From an uncultured Thalassolituus sp. (GTDB lineage Bacteria; Pseudomonadota; Gammaproteobacteria; Pseudomonadales; Oceanobacteraceae), in NCBI GenBank assembly GCA_913054055.1, contig CAJXIT010000010.1, positions 1-22,707 on the forward strand: a DNA stretch of 22,707 nt, written 5' to 3'. The position numbers and the translations under genes were made by a program. How positions within the stretch are numbered: position 1 is the first letter of the stretch; the number at the start of each line of letters is the position of its first letter. This document shows positions 13,105 to 22,138 of the stretch, in pieces. The notes under the pieces were generated by a model. The model did no database searches. It was given only the letters and a program-made list of their open reading frames with translations, and had not been told where the DNA came from.

Positions 13105-14976
13105 ATGTTGAATAAGTACCCCATTTGGAAATACATGCTGATCCTAATTGTCAGCACTCTGGGCGTGATCTACGCATTACCCAATCTATATCCACCGGAT
13201 GCTGCGGTGCAAATCACCCCGGCCAAAAGCGGTGATGCGGTAGACGAGTACACACTGAATAAAGCCCTAAAAGTGTTAAAAGAAGGCGGTGTTGAATATT
13301 TTGGTGAAGAGCTTCAGCAAGGTAAAACGGCACTGATTCGTGTAAAAGATGCCGAACAGCAACTACAAGCTAAAGGCTTGATTCAGCGCAATTTAGGGGA
13401 TGGCTTCATCGTGGCCCTTAACCTAGCGCCAACCACGCCTCAGTGGCTAATGGATTTTGGTGCAGGCCCAATGACTTTAGGCTTGGATTTAAGTGGTGGT
13501 GTTCACTTTTTAATGGAAGTGGATATGGCGGAGTTTTTGAAACTGCGCATGACCAACTATCGCGATGCCGTTAAACGCAGTTTGCGTGAAGAAAAGCTGC
13601 GATATAAGCGTGTAGCGGTTGGCAAAGAAAACAGCATTGATGTGAAATTTGCAAAAGAACAGTTACGTGATGATGCTGAAACCCATATTCGCCGTGAGTT
13701 CCCTGAATTTGTCACCAATACCACGGATAAAGATGATGGGTTTTGGATCAACCTAGCGCTCACGTCAGCGAAAGTGAAAGAATTTGAAGATTATGCTCTT
13801 AAGCAAAACTTAACCACCATTCGAAACCGTGTAAACGAATTAGGTGTGGCTGAACCATTGGTACAGCGTCAAGGCCGTAACCGTATCGTAATTGAATTGC
13901 CAGGTGTACAAGATACAGCGGCAGCGAAAAAGATCTTAGGTAAAGCCGCTAACCTTGAATTCCGTTTAGAAGCCATGCCCAGTGCAAGTCGTTTCCGCAC
14001 AGAAGAGTTTTCGTATAAAAACCCAACACCGGGCCGTACTAAGGCTCGTTTAGAAAAAGCATTGATCGTAACCGGCGATAATGTGTCTAACGCTCAACCT
14101 TCTTTTGATGAAAATGGTCAGCCACAAGTAAACATCACCTTAGACGGCACCGGCGGTGCCATGATGGGTAAAGTAACTAAAAAAGCCATTCAGCGCCGTA
14201 TGGGTATTTTGTTTGTTGAGCATAAAGTGCGTACTCGTTACGAAATGCAAGATGGCAAAGAAGTGGTTGTAGAAGATAAATACGTTGAAAAGAAAATCAT
14301 CTCGTTAGCCACCATCCAAAGTGCGTTGGGTAGCAGCTTCCGTATCACAGGCCTAGAAGCCGGTGAGTCATCTGAACTTGCTTTGCTACTTCGTGCAGGT
14401 GCATTAGCCGCGCCAATGTACTTTGTAGAAGAGCGTACTGTTGGCCCTAGTCTGGGTAAAGAAAATATCGAACTGGGTGTGACCAGTGTGCAAATTGGTT
14501 TGGCCATGGTACTGATCTTTATGATTGTGTATTACCGTGTATTTGGTGTGATTGCCAATATTGCGTTAACCATTAACCTAGTTTTATTGATGGCGGTGAT
14601 GTCTATCTTAGGCGCGACCCTAACCTTGCCAGGTATTGCGGGTATCGTATTAACGGTGGGTATGGCGGTGGATGCTAACGTGCTCATATTTGCGCGGATA
14701 AAAGAAGAATTGAAATCCGGCTTAAATGTTCAGCAGGCCATCCACAGTGGTTACGATAAAGCATTCTTAACCATTTTTGATGCCAACCTAACCACCTTGA
14801 TTGTGGCGGTAATTTTATTTGCTGTGGGTACAGGCCCAATTAAAGGATTCGCGGTAACGCTGTCGATCGGTATCATCACCTCTATGTTTACAGCCATTGT
14901 TGTGACTCGTGCCATGGTGAATTTAATTTATGGTGGTCGTCGCCTTGAAAGAATTTCTATCGGTGCAGGGGTATAG
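13105..14976 (+). CDS. secD: Protein translocase subunit SecD
   Basis: Inner-membrane RND-type subunit which, with SecF, uses the proton-motive force to pull exported proteins through the periplasmic face of SecYEG. It has 623 residues (E. coli 615). One membrane helix at ~9-27 is followed by a large periplasmic region beginning with the DLSGGVHFLMEVD signature, and five membrane helices occupy the last ~170 residues. The VGMAVDANVLIFARIKEEL motif places D523 at the conserved intramembrane Asp needed for proton coupling. GELPGVQDT-type sequence (IELPGVQDTAAAKKILG) is also characteristic. AGGA eight bases upstream supports the ATG at 13105. The secF start follows the stop by two bases. Confidence 0.97.
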   Translation: MLNKYPIWKYMLILIVSTLGVIYALPNLYPPDAAVQITPAKSGDAVDEYTLNKALKVLKEGGVEYFGEELQQGKTALIRVKDAEQQLQAKGLIQRNLGDGFIVALNLAPTTPQWLMDFGAGPMTLGLDLSGGVHFLMEVDMAEFLKLRMTNYRDAVKRSLREEKLRYKRVAVGKENSIDVKFAKEQLRDDAETHIRREFPEFVTNTTDKDDGFWINLALTSAKVKEFEDYALKQNLTTIRNRVNELGVAEPLVQRQGRNRIVIELPGVQDTAAAKKILGKAANLEFRLEAMPSASRFRTEEFSYKNPTPGRTKARLEKALIVTGDNVSNAQPSFDENGQPQVNITLDGTGGAMMGKVTKKAIQRRMGILFVEHKVRTRYEMQDGKEVVVEDKYVEKKIISLATIQSALGSSFRITGLEAGESSELALLLRAGALAAPMYFVEERTVGPSLGKENIELGVTSVQIGLAMVLIFMIVYYRVFGVIANIALTINLVLLMAVMSILGATLTLPGIAGIVLTVGMAVDANVLIFARIKEELKSGLNVQQAIHSGYDKAFLTIFDANLTTLIVAVILFAVGTGPIKGFAVTLSIGIITSMFTAIVVTRAMVNLIYGGRRLERISIGAGV

Positions 14977-14978
14977 TC

Positions 14979-15902
14979 ATGACTGATCAAATAAAAGATT
15001 ATAACTTTATGGGTGCGCGCAAAATTGCCGCGGCCCTTTCTATTGTTTTAGTTTTAATTTCTATTGGGTCGTTGGCCTATCAAGGTTTAAAACTGGGCCT
15101 GGATTTTACTGGTGGTACACTGGTTGAAGTGGCCTATGAAAATTCAGCCAACGTGAGCGAAATTCGCAGCACGCTTGATGCTAAAGGTTATCAAGATGTG
15201 GTGGTTCAGCATTTTGGCAGTGAGCAAGATGTTCTGGTTCGCATGAGTGAATCGTACCGTGCAAACATCGGTGATGAAGTTTTGGTGGTACTACAAGAGA
15301 GTGCCAGCGAAACAGTGGAATTACGCCGTGCCGAATTTGTGGGCGCGCAAGTGGGTGAAGAGCTACGAGATCAAGGTGGTTTAGCCTTATTGTTAGCCTT
15401 GGCTATTGTGATGCTTTATGTAGCGGCGCGTTTCCAATTTAAATTCTCAATTGGCGCAGTAGTGGCTTTGATTCACGACGTAATTATCATCTTGGGTATT
15501 TACAGTGTTTTCCAGTTTGAATTTGATTTAACCGTATTAGCCGCTTTGTTAGCAGTAATTGGTTACTCACTTAACGATACCATTGTTGTATCGGATCGTA
15601 TTCGTGAAAACTTCCGTATTATTCGTCAAATGGCATCGATTGATATTGTGAATCGTTCGTTAACCCAAACACTGGGTCGTACTTTGGTGACCTCTTTCAC
15701 AACCTTATTGGTGTTGATCGCCTTGCTATGGGTAGGTGGTGAAATCATTCACCTGTTCGCATTGGCTTTGACCATAGGTGTGGTTGTGGGTACCTATTCT
15801 TCGATTTATGTGGCTGCCAACGTACTGTTAGCCATGAATATCACACGTGAAGATTTGATCCCCCCTGAGACAGAAGAAGACGAGTTAGACCACATTCCAT
15901 AA
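14979..15902 (+). CDS. secF: Protein translocase subunit SecF
   Basis: Partner of SecD in the proton-driven translocation motor, with 307 residues (E. coli 323) and six predicted membrane helices. The first helix (~18-36) is followed by LGLDFTGGTLVEV, the SecF counterpart of the DLSGG signature. D200 in GYSLNDTIVVSDRIREN and R234 in TLGRTLVTSFTTLL have the same 34-residue spacing as the functional Asp/Arg pair known in E. coli SecF. The start is two bases after the secD stop, so the genes are translationally coupled. The polar tail ends in an acidic stretch (TEEDELDHIP). A short look-alike of part of this tail occurs about 120 bases downstream, beyond the terminator. Confidence 0.97.
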   Translation: MTDQIKDYNFMGARKIAAALSIVLVLISIGSLAYQGLKLGLDFTGGTLVEVAYENSANVSEIRSTLDAKGYQDVVVQHFGSEQDVLVRMSESYRANIGDEVLVVLQESASETVELRRAEFVGAQVGEELRDQGGLALLLALAIVMLYVAARFQFKFSIGAVVALIHDVIIILGIYSVFQFEFDLTVLAALLAVIGYSLNDTIVVSDRIRENFRIIRQMASIDIVNRSLTQTLGRTLVTSFTTLLVLIALLWVGGEIIHLFALALTIGVVVGTYSSIYVAANVLLAMNITREDLIPPETEEDELDHIP

Positions 15903-15923
15903 GTGAGAGTGTGTTAAATCTGC

Positions 15924-15950
15924 AAAGCCCACTTTTCAGTGGGCTTTTTT
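15924..15950 (+). terminator. Rho-independent terminator after secF
   Basis: AAAGCCCAC pairs with GTGGGCTTT across a TTTTCA loop and is followed by T residues. It ends the queA-secF transcription unit. Confidence 0.9.
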
Positions 15951-15957
15951 GTGGGTG

Positions 15958-15993
15958 ATCAAAAATGAAGAAGATTTGATTCCTCAACTCTAG
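15958..15993 (+). repeat. Possible remnant echo of the secF 3' end
   Basis: In one frame this stretch reads IKNEEDLIPQL-stop, close to ITREDLIPPE near the secF C-terminus. GAAGATTTGAT is identical in both places (15849-15859 and 15970-15980), and the Ile and Pro codons differ only at synonymous positions. The match is short and may be chance. Confidence 0.35.
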
Positions 15994-16128
15994 CGTATTC
16001 AGCTGGCGGCTTTAGATAGAGTTAGGCTCAAAAATTATCTTTATACGCCAATAAAAGCCATATTCGGTCAAGATTGCAGAATTATCCGCGGGTATATTGT
16101 ACTTTAAACAATAAAAAGAGGCCCACTC

Positions 16129-16941
16129 ATGCCTACCACTGAAAACGTTATATTGATTACAGGTGCCGCAAGCGGGCTAGGTTGGGCGCTGACACAGCGT
16201 TACGCTGCCTTAGGGCATGTGGTGGTTATGATGGACGTGCAATCAGAACTACTGGCTGAAAAAGCCAAGCAGGTATCATCCAGCCTTTCACAAGCAAACA
16301 AAGTTATGACGGTGGTTGCGGACATCACAGACCAGCAAGCCATCACTGACTTGGTAGAGTCTATTCAAAAGCAGTTTGGACGCTTAGATGTATTGATCAA
16401 TAATGCCGGCATTACCCATAGATCATTAGTGGAAAAAACACAGCCATCTGTTTTTAGAAAGGTAATGGCTGTTGATTATCAAGGCCCAGTGGAATTAGCC
16501 GTGGCCGCTTTACCATTATTAAAATCTTCACACGGCACCATTATTAATGTGAGTTCCATGGCTGGCTGGATGCCGGTATTGGGCCGTGCTGGATATTGCG
16601 CTGCGAAAAGTGCGTTGCATCAATTTTTTGAAGTGATGCGCTGTGAAGTCAAACAATATGGTGTGAAAATCTTAATGGTATACCCAAGCTTTTTAGATAC
16701 TCCTATTGAGGTGAATGCATTGGGTCATGATGGCAAGAAAGCCACGCATGCTCGTTCTATGATTGGCGGTTTAGGCTCCCCTGAAGCAGTGGCCGATGCC
16801 ATAGTGGCCGCCCATCAAAAAGGGAAGGAACGATTGTTTCCAAATAAATTTACTTGGTTTGCGTCTGTGTTATATAAACTTTTGCCAGATGTCTTCTTAA
16901 AAAACATGAGCAAGAAATTCGCTAGTGAGTTAGACGCATAG
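16129..16941 (+). CDS. Short-chain dehydrogenase/reductase
   Basis: NAD(P)-dependent oxidoreductase of 270 residues with a complete classical SDR fold. The TGAASGLG cofactor loop is at 11-18, D36 at the end of the second strand favours NAD(H), and NNAG is at 91-94. The catalytic set is S143, Y156 and K160 (YCAAK). The C-terminal part (~225-262) is hydrophobic and basic (FTWFASVLYKLLPDVFLKNM), which suggests a membrane-associated or lipophilic substrate. It resembles the DHRS7/3-ketosphinganine-reductase-like branch in general layout, but the substrate cannot be assigned. AGAGG precedes the ATG. It is followed 76 bases later by the BASS transporter gene and is probably the first gene of a four-gene unit. 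Confidence 0.88.
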   Translation: MPTTENVILITGAASGLGWALTQRYAALGHVVVMMDVQSELLAEKAKQVSSSLSQANKVMTVVADITDQQAITDLVESIQKQFGRLDVLINNAGITHRSLVEKTQPSVFRKVMAVDYQGPVELAVAALPLLKSSHGTIINVSSMAGWMPVLGRAGYCAAKSALHQFFEVMRCEVKQYGVKILMVYPSFLDTPIEVNALGHDGKKATHARSMIGGLGSPEAVADAIVAAHQKGKERLFPNKFTWFASVLYKLLPDVFLKNMSKKFASELDA

Positions 16942-17017
16942 GCCAGTGAAAACAATCAATCAGTAACACCGAAAAAAGCAGTACGATTAACAATAATAAA
17001 AATAAATCGAGTGTTTT

Positions 17018-17950
17018 ATGGAACCTATCAATATAGATTTCAACCCAGAAAGTTTAGTGGCATTAAACATCATGATTGCACTCATGATGTTTGGTGTGTC
17101 ACTGGAACTAAAATTTGACGATTTCAAACGCATTATCAAAAACCCAAAGGCGCCAGTCATTGGGTTGCTGCTTCAGTTTTTAATACTGCCTGCCATGACT
17201 TGCCTAGTAACTTGGGTGTTGGCCATTGACCCTATGCTGGCCATGGGCATGATTTTGGTGGCATCGTGCCCTGGTGGCACCTTTTCCAATATCATGGCTT
17301 GGATGGCAAAAGGCAATGTGGCCGTTTCGGTATCTATGACGGCGGTATCCAGTTTGGCGGCCACGATTATGACGCCATTTAACTTTGCATTTTATGCTTG
17401 GCTAAACCCAATGACACGGCCCTTACTGACTGACATTGCCATGGATACCACAGGCCTGTTGCTTTTGGTTATTTTGGTGTTGGGCTTGCCGCTTATTTTA
17501 GGCATGTTGGTGGGGCAGCGCTTCCCCATGCTTTCTCGAAAAGTTGAACAGCCATTAAGAATGATTGCCATGTCAGTGATGGTGGCATTAGCAGGCTTGG
17601 CATTTTTAAAGAATACCGATCAGTTTTTAGAATATTTTGATTTATTTTTTGTACTTGTGGTGGCTCATAACGGATTGGCCATTTTCTTAGGGTATTCAGG
17701 TGCCATGTTAATGAAGCTACCAGAAGCGGATAGAAGATCCATTGCACTTGAGGTCGGCATTCAAAATGGCGCTTTAGCCTTAGTGATTATTTTTACATTT
17801 GTTCCAAATGCATCAGGCATGTTATTAATCGCAGCCTTTTGGGGGGTGTGGCATTTAGTCAGTGGTTTAATCTTGTCAAGCATTTGGTCACGAATACCAC
17901 CAAACCATCCGCAAGGCATATCATCAGCCATTGTTAAGCAGGCTGAGTAA
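17018..17950 (+). CDS. Bile acid:sodium symporter (BASS/SBF) family transporter
   Basis: A 310-residue inner-membrane protein with about nine or ten hydrophobic segments. Family signatures include the N-terminal ALNIMIALMMFGVSLEL helix, LVASCPGGTFSNIMAWMAKGN (the conserved CPGG/SN block) and LEVGIQNGALALVII, the second crossing region with the E-x-G-x-QN sodium/substrate motif. Members carry organic anions such as bile acids, pantoate or keto acids with sodium; the substrate here is unknown. The TauE/SafE gene begins six bases after the stop, so the two are cotranscribed. Confidence 0.9.
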   Translation: MEPINIDFNPESLVALNIMIALMMFGVSLELKFDDFKRIIKNPKAPVIGLLLQFLILPAMTCLVTWVLAIDPMLAMGMILVASCPGGTFSNIMAWMAKGNVAVSVSMTAVSSLAATIMTPFNFAFYAWLNPMTRPLLTDIAMDTTGLLLLVILVLGLPLILGMLVGQRFPMLSRKVEQPLRMIAMSVMVALAGLAFLKNTDQFLEYFDLFFVLVVAHNGLAIFLGYSGAMLMKLPEADRRSIALEVGIQNGALALVIIFTFVPNASGMLLIAAFWGVWHLVSGLILSSIWSRIPPNHPQGISSAIVKQAE

Positions 17951-17956
17951 ACAGAG

Positions 17957-18733
17957 ATGGCTTTTGATGAAATAGGTGCATTGTTTGCGATGATTATATT
18001 GTTTGCCTATACGGTGCAAACTATAACCGGGTTTGGCAGTACGGTCATCGCGCTTTCCTTAGGCATTATGTTTTATTCCATTGATGAGATTTTACCTTTT
18101 TTAGTGTTTTCAAATATTTTGTTTGCCGGTGTGTTAGTTGCAAAATTTCACAAGGGATTTAATAAACAGTTAGCTTTTAAAATCATTTTACCAGGTACGT
18201 TTATTGGCATGATATTAGGTTACGGGCTAAAACCCATGCTTGATGAAAGTCTACTGAAATCGCTATTGGGATTTTTTGTGATTGGCATTTCGGTATTGGA
18301 ATTAAAGGTTTTCTTTGTACGATCCAATATCGAATCTAAAAATGGTAAAACTGAAAATAGACCTGATAATTTTAAAATGAAATTGTTAACACTACTGTCT
18401 GGGCTAAGTCACGGCATATTTGCCAGCGGTGGCCCCTTATTGGTTTACGCAGTTGCTAAATTCAGAACGAATAAAACTCAGTTTCGAGCCACGGTATTGG
18501 TGTGTTTATTCAGTTTAAATATCGTGCTGGCGTTTCTGTTCTTAATAGATGGAAGGTTACAGCCGGTTATGCCTTTTGTGATGGCGGCTATTCCAATTAT
18601 GTACGTGGCCATAAAACTGGGGAGCTACCTACATAGCAAAGTAAATGAAATATTGTTTAAAAAAAGTGTGTACGCGCTTTTATTTCTGATGGGCATTAAC
18701 TTGGTTACCCAAGGTTATGTGCTTGATACCTAA
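17957..18733 (+). CDS. TauE/SafE family membrane transporter
   Basis: A 258-residue inner-membrane protein with two similar halves of about four hydrophobic helices each, the layout of the TauE/SafE (DUF81) family. The first half shows QTITGFGSTVIALSLGI and the second GLSHGIFASGGPLLVYAVAK, the repeated G-rich signature. The halves are joined by a polar cytosolic loop near 120-138. Characterised members export sulfite, sulfoacetate or related organosulfur anions, but many have no known substrate. The start lies six bases after the BASS gene, and the amidohydrolase starts 14 bases after its stop, so this is the third gene of the unit. Confidence 0.88.
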   Translation: MAFDEIGALFAMIILFAYTVQTITGFGSTVIALSLGIMFYSIDEILPFLVFSNILFAGVLVAKFHKGFNKQLAFKIILPGTFIGMILGYGLKPMLDESLLKSLLGFFVIGISVLELKVFFVRSNIESKNGKTENRPDNFKMKLLTLLSGLSHGIFASGGPLLVYAVAKFRTNKTQFRATVLVCLFSLNIVLAFLFLIDGRLQPVMPFVMAAIPIMYVAIKLGSYLHSKVNEILFKKSVYALLFLMGINLVTQGYVLDT

Positions 18734-18747
18734 AATAGGCTTGAACT

Positions 18748-20544
18748 ATGTATGACATAATAATAAAAAACGGAACATATTTTGATGGATCAGGTTGCGA
18801 AGGTGAATTGGCAAATATAGCCATTCATAATGGAAAAATAGTAAAGGTGTCAAAGGAATCGATTCCTGAAGAACAATCAAAGGATGTACTTGATGCAAAA
18901 GGAAAATGGGTAACACCAGGGTTTCTAGAAATTCACAGCCATTATGATGCAGAGGTGGTCGCCGCCCCTGCACTTAAAGAATCGGTTCGACATGGTGTGA
19001 CCACTGTGGCCATTGGATCGTGCTCGATTTCGATGATTAATTCAGAACCAGAAGATTGTTCTGATTTATTTACCCGAGTTGAGGCAGTGCCTCGTGAAGC
19101 GGTATTGCCCATTTTAAATGAAAAGAAAACGTGGAAAGACGCCAAAGGTTATCGTGAGTTTTATGATCAACATACCTTAGGGCCTAATGTATGTTCATTC
19201 ATTGGCCACAGTGATATGCGTGTTGCAGCCATGGGGGTTGAACGAGCCACCAGTGATAACAAACCCACTGAAATTGAAATGCAAGCCATGGAGCGCATGC
19301 TAGAAGAAGCATTGGATGTCGGTTGCTTAGGCATGTCTATGATGACAACCAAGCTAGATAAAATGGACGGAGACCGGGCTTGGAGTCAACCGTTGCCATC
19401 GACGTTTTCAACCTGGTGGGAATTTAAACGGTTATTCAAGATATTAAGAAAGCGCAACGCAATTTTACAAGGGACACCGGATGCCATTAAAAAAATTAAT
19501 GTGTTCGGTTTTCTTTGGCAGGCCCATGGATTGTTCAGACGCCCAATGAAAGTGACCATGTTAACGGCACTGGATTTAAAATCGAATCCATTGCTGCATA
19601 TAATTACTCGGACCAGTGGCTGGTTAGCCAATAAAATATTACGTGGTGATTACCGTTGGCAAACCTTACCTGCGCCTTTTCAAGTGCACTTAGAAGGCTT
19701 AAACGTAAACGCGTTTGAAGAGTTTGAAACCGGCGCGCTATTGCGAGATACGAAAGATGAAAATGAACTGTATCAGAAAATCAATGAACCTGAGTTTCGA
19801 GCAGAATTTAAAAAGCATGTGTCTGAAATTTTTACAGTGGGTTTGTGGCATAGGGATTTTAGTGATGGGTGGATTACTCACTGTCCAGATGAAAGCTTAG
19901 TAGGTAAAAATTTCAAACAAGTGGGGGACGAATACGGCGTAGACCCTGTAGATGCGTACTTTGATTTGGCTACAAAGCATAAAGATGCATTGCGTTGGAT
20001 GACCAACTACAGTAATGCACGTCCGCATATTATGCACAAATTAATTGCCAGCCCTTTTACACACATTGGATTTGGTGACAGTGGTGCACACATTCGCTCT
20101 TTGGCCATGTATAACTTTCCATTAAGAATGTTGAAGTATGTACAAGATGCTAAGTTAAGCGGCGCTCCTTTTATGACGGACGGTGAAGCGATTCATAAAT
20201 TAACGGGGGACCTTGCCGATTGGTTTGGTTTAGATGCCGGTCATATTCGTGTAGGCGATCGAGCTGATGTGGTGATTATGAATCCTAATGGACTATATGA
20301 TGATATAGATGAGGTCAGTGAAGCACCTATGGAAGGATTTGGTATTGATCGTTTAGTAAAGCGTAATGATGATGCCATAGACGCCACTATTATTAACGGT
20401 AAGGTGGCATACAGAAAAGACAAAGAATTTTCTGGTGACTTTGGAAACAGTGAAGAATATGGAAAATTCTTAGAAAATAGATTTGTTGAGGCGCGGGTAT
20501 GTAATACAGTTGAACTTGATCAAAAAATCCCTGCATACAATTAA
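18748..20544 (+). CDS. Amidohydrolase, N-acyl-D-amino-acid deacylase-like
   Basis: A 598-residue amidohydrolase-superfamily protein. The N-terminal beta domain (IIIKNGTYFDGSG, then GKWVTPGFLEIHSHYD) and C-terminal one (RVGDRADVVIMNP) flank a TIM barrel. H63 and H65 (HSHYD), the bridging-type C92 in IGSCSIS, GHSDMR (153-158) and D444 in GFGDSGAH correspond to D-aminoacylase positions. The two further metal-ligand histidines of that family (in THMRDEG and SHHK) are not evident: the matching strands read AILQGTPD and VTMLTALDL, and the barrel has an insert around 250-310. The reaction is therefore uncertain; hydrolysis of an N-acyl bond is the best guess. TAGG precedes the ATG. It is the last gene of the unit, ending at a shared terminator with the lyase gene. 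Confidence 0.85.
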   Translation: MYDIIIKNGTYFDGSGCEGELANIAIHNGKIVKVSKESIPEEQSKDVLDAKGKWVTPGFLEIHSHYDAEVVAAPALKESVRHGVTTVAIGSCSISMINSEPEDCSDLFTRVEAVPREAVLPILNEKKTWKDAKGYREFYDQHTLGPNVCSFIGHSDMRVAAMGVERATSDNKPTEIEMQAMERMLEEALDVGCLGMSMMTTKLDKMDGDRAWSQPLPSTFSTWWEFKRLFKILRKRNAILQGTPDAIKKINVFGFLWQAHGLFRRPMKVTMLTALDLKSNPLLHIITRTSGWLANKILRGDYRWQTLPAPFQVHLEGLNVNAFEEFETGALLRDTKDENELYQKINEPEFRAEFKKHVSEIFTVGLWHRDFSDGWITHCPDESLVGKNFKQVGDEYGVDPVDAYFDLATKHKDALRWMTNYSNARPHIMHKLIASPFTHIGFGDSGAHIRSLAMYNFPLRMLKYVQDAKLSGAPFMTDGEAIHKLTGDLADWFGLDAGHIRVGDRADVVIMNPNGLYDDIDEVSEAPMEGFGIDRLVKRNDDAIDATIINGKVAYRKDKEFSGDFGNSEEYGKFLENRFVEARVCNTVELDQKIPAYN

Positions 20545-20570
20545 CGAAACTAAGCAGTTTTAAGGACAAT

Positions 20571-20597
20571 AAAAAAGAGAGGCTATCCTCTCTTTTT
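20571..20597. terminator. Bidirectional rho-independent terminator
   Basis: AAAAAAGAGAGG pairs with CCTCTCTTTTT around a four-base CTAT loop. It separates the convergent amidohydrolase and lyase genes and can act on both strands. Confidence 0.9.
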
Positions 20598-20620
20598 ATT
20601 GTTTGTGAGTTAAGTGAACA

Positions 20621-22081
20621 TTACTTATGTGCTTTCTTGGTTTGTCGATTCACATACCAAGTTAACAAACGGTCAACTAGTCCTTTTTCTTTGTTGTCTT
20701 CTTGCATGTCGGTTTCTGTGGCCGACAAATTCATTTCACCACCACCTGCGCGATACATGTCGGAATACATTTCTAGTACTTTCTTTTTAATCATTCCTCG
20801 TAATGGTACATGGGCGATCATGCCATAGGTTGCCGCCCCCCCTTGGTTGGCCAAGTCTGGATTGGCTTTGACCGTCGCAACGGCTTCTTTTAAATCTGCG
20901 ATGTAATCATCCACGACTTTTAAGTGCTGTGCGGTTACCATGGCGTGCAAGCCGTCTGGTTTTTGATTTTTATTGACCTTCCAACCTTTTTCATCCATTT
21001 GGTCGCCAACGGCAAAAATATTCACGTTAGGGTCGCAGGCTTGATAAGCCAGCAGTGGACCTTGTGGATTACCCATGATTTCTAACTCAGGAATTTCGTT
21101 AATGGCTTGCTTGATTTTGTTTACTGCCTCAAGAGTTTCTGCTGCTAATTTTTTATAGCCCTCAATACCAAAATATTGCAATGCAGCCCATGCCGCAGCG
21201 TAACCACCGCCAGGGCGTGTGCCCAGTAAAGCGGAAGATGCAAACACACCACCAGACCAATTGGGTTGTACAAACATTTGATAGCGTAAGTAATCTAAGT
21301 TGCGGTAGGTAATAGTGCTGGCCCCTTTTGCGGCATAACCGTATTTATGGATGTCGGCGGATATGGACGTGACACCGGGCACACGGTAATCCCATTTTGG
21401 AATATTTTCTCCGTTCATTTCCATGAAGGGCAAAATAAAACCACCTACACAAGCATCCACATGCAAAGGAATATGTTTAGCTTGTGCTATTTCTCCCATG
21501 GCTTCAATAGGGTCAATGGTTCCGTGAGGGTATTCGGGTGCGCTGCCTAAAATCATGACCGTATTTCGGTTGATCATTTTTTTTAATTTTTTTAAGTCAG
21601 GAACCAAATTGTCATCTAACGGAACTTGGCGAATTTTTACATTAAAATATTCACTGGCTTTGTACCATGCCACGTGGGCGGTTTCTGGGATAATCATTTC
21701 AGGATTTTTAACACCATGCTTATCTCGTGCCATATCTCGATAAGTCTTTACCGCCATTAAACAGCTTTCGGTGCCCCCCGACGTCACCACACCACAGACT
21801 TCTTCAGTGCCGTTTAAAATATCAGCGGTGGCGCTGATGACGTCACTTTCCATTTTTTTAAGGCTTTTAAATGCAGTGGGATTTAAGCCATTCTCGGACG
21901 AATATTTGAAATAAGCGTCCTTTAAAAATTCTTGATGCGCTTCATCAATATAGTAAACAAGGCTCCAGACCTTGCCATTTTTATACTCGGGGTCTTCTGC
22001 TTTAAAAGCATCCAGTTGAGTTAAAATCTCTTGGCCTTCTCGCCCAGAAGAAGGCATGGATTTATGTGTGGTATTTGTCAT
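20621..22081 (-). CDS. Sphingosine-1-phosphate lyase-like PLP enzyme
   Basis: Group II PLP-dependent carboxy-lyase fold, 486 residues from the ATG at 22081. That start is preceded by GAGGG at good spacing; a GTG at 22093 would add four residues. The sequence follows human S1P lyase along almost its whole soluble domain: VTSGGTES, IPLHVDACVGGF, VTSISADIHKYGYAAKG, WSGGVFASSALLGTRPGG and AAWAALQYFG. K246 in HKYGYAAKG is the PLP lysine, and the second lysine (K253), implicated in phosphate binding in S1P lyases, is kept. D209 contacts the PLP ring nitrogen. The N-terminal membrane anchor of the eukaryotic enzyme is absent; the C-terminus is basic (LTWYVNRQTKKAHK). Expected chemistry is C2-C3 cleavage of a phosphorylated long-chain amino alcohol, but amino-acid decarboxylation by this fold is not excluded. 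It follows the DUF819-type gene on the same strand. Confidence 0.88.
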   Translation of the reverse strand: MTNTTHKSMPSSGREGQEILTQLDAFKAEDPEYKNGKVWSLVYYIDEAHQEFLKDAYFKYSSENGLNPTAFKSLKKMESDVISATADILNGTEEVCGVVTSGGTESCLMAVKTYRDMARDKHGVKNPEMIIPETAHVAWYKASEYFNVKIRQVPLDDNLVPDLKKLKKMINRNTVMILGSAPEYPHGTIDPIEAMGEIAQAKHIPLHVDACVGGFILPFMEMNGENIPKWDYRVPGVTSISADIHKYGYAAKGASTITYRNLDYLRYQMFVQPNWSGGVFASSALLGTRPGGGYAAAWAALQYFGIEGYKKLAAETLEAVNKIKQAINEIPELEIMGNPQGPLLAYQACDPNVNIFAVGDQMDEKGWKVNKNQKPDGLHAMVTAQHLKVVDDYIADLKEAVATVKANPDLANQGGAATYGMIAHVPLRGMIKKKVLEMYSDMYRAGGGEMNLSATETDMQEDNKEKGLVDRLLTWYVNRQTKKAHK

Positions 22082-22138
22082 GGGGGCCCTCACATCGTTT
22101 ACGAGTGATTAAGTAAATATTTATTATTGTTATGTTTA

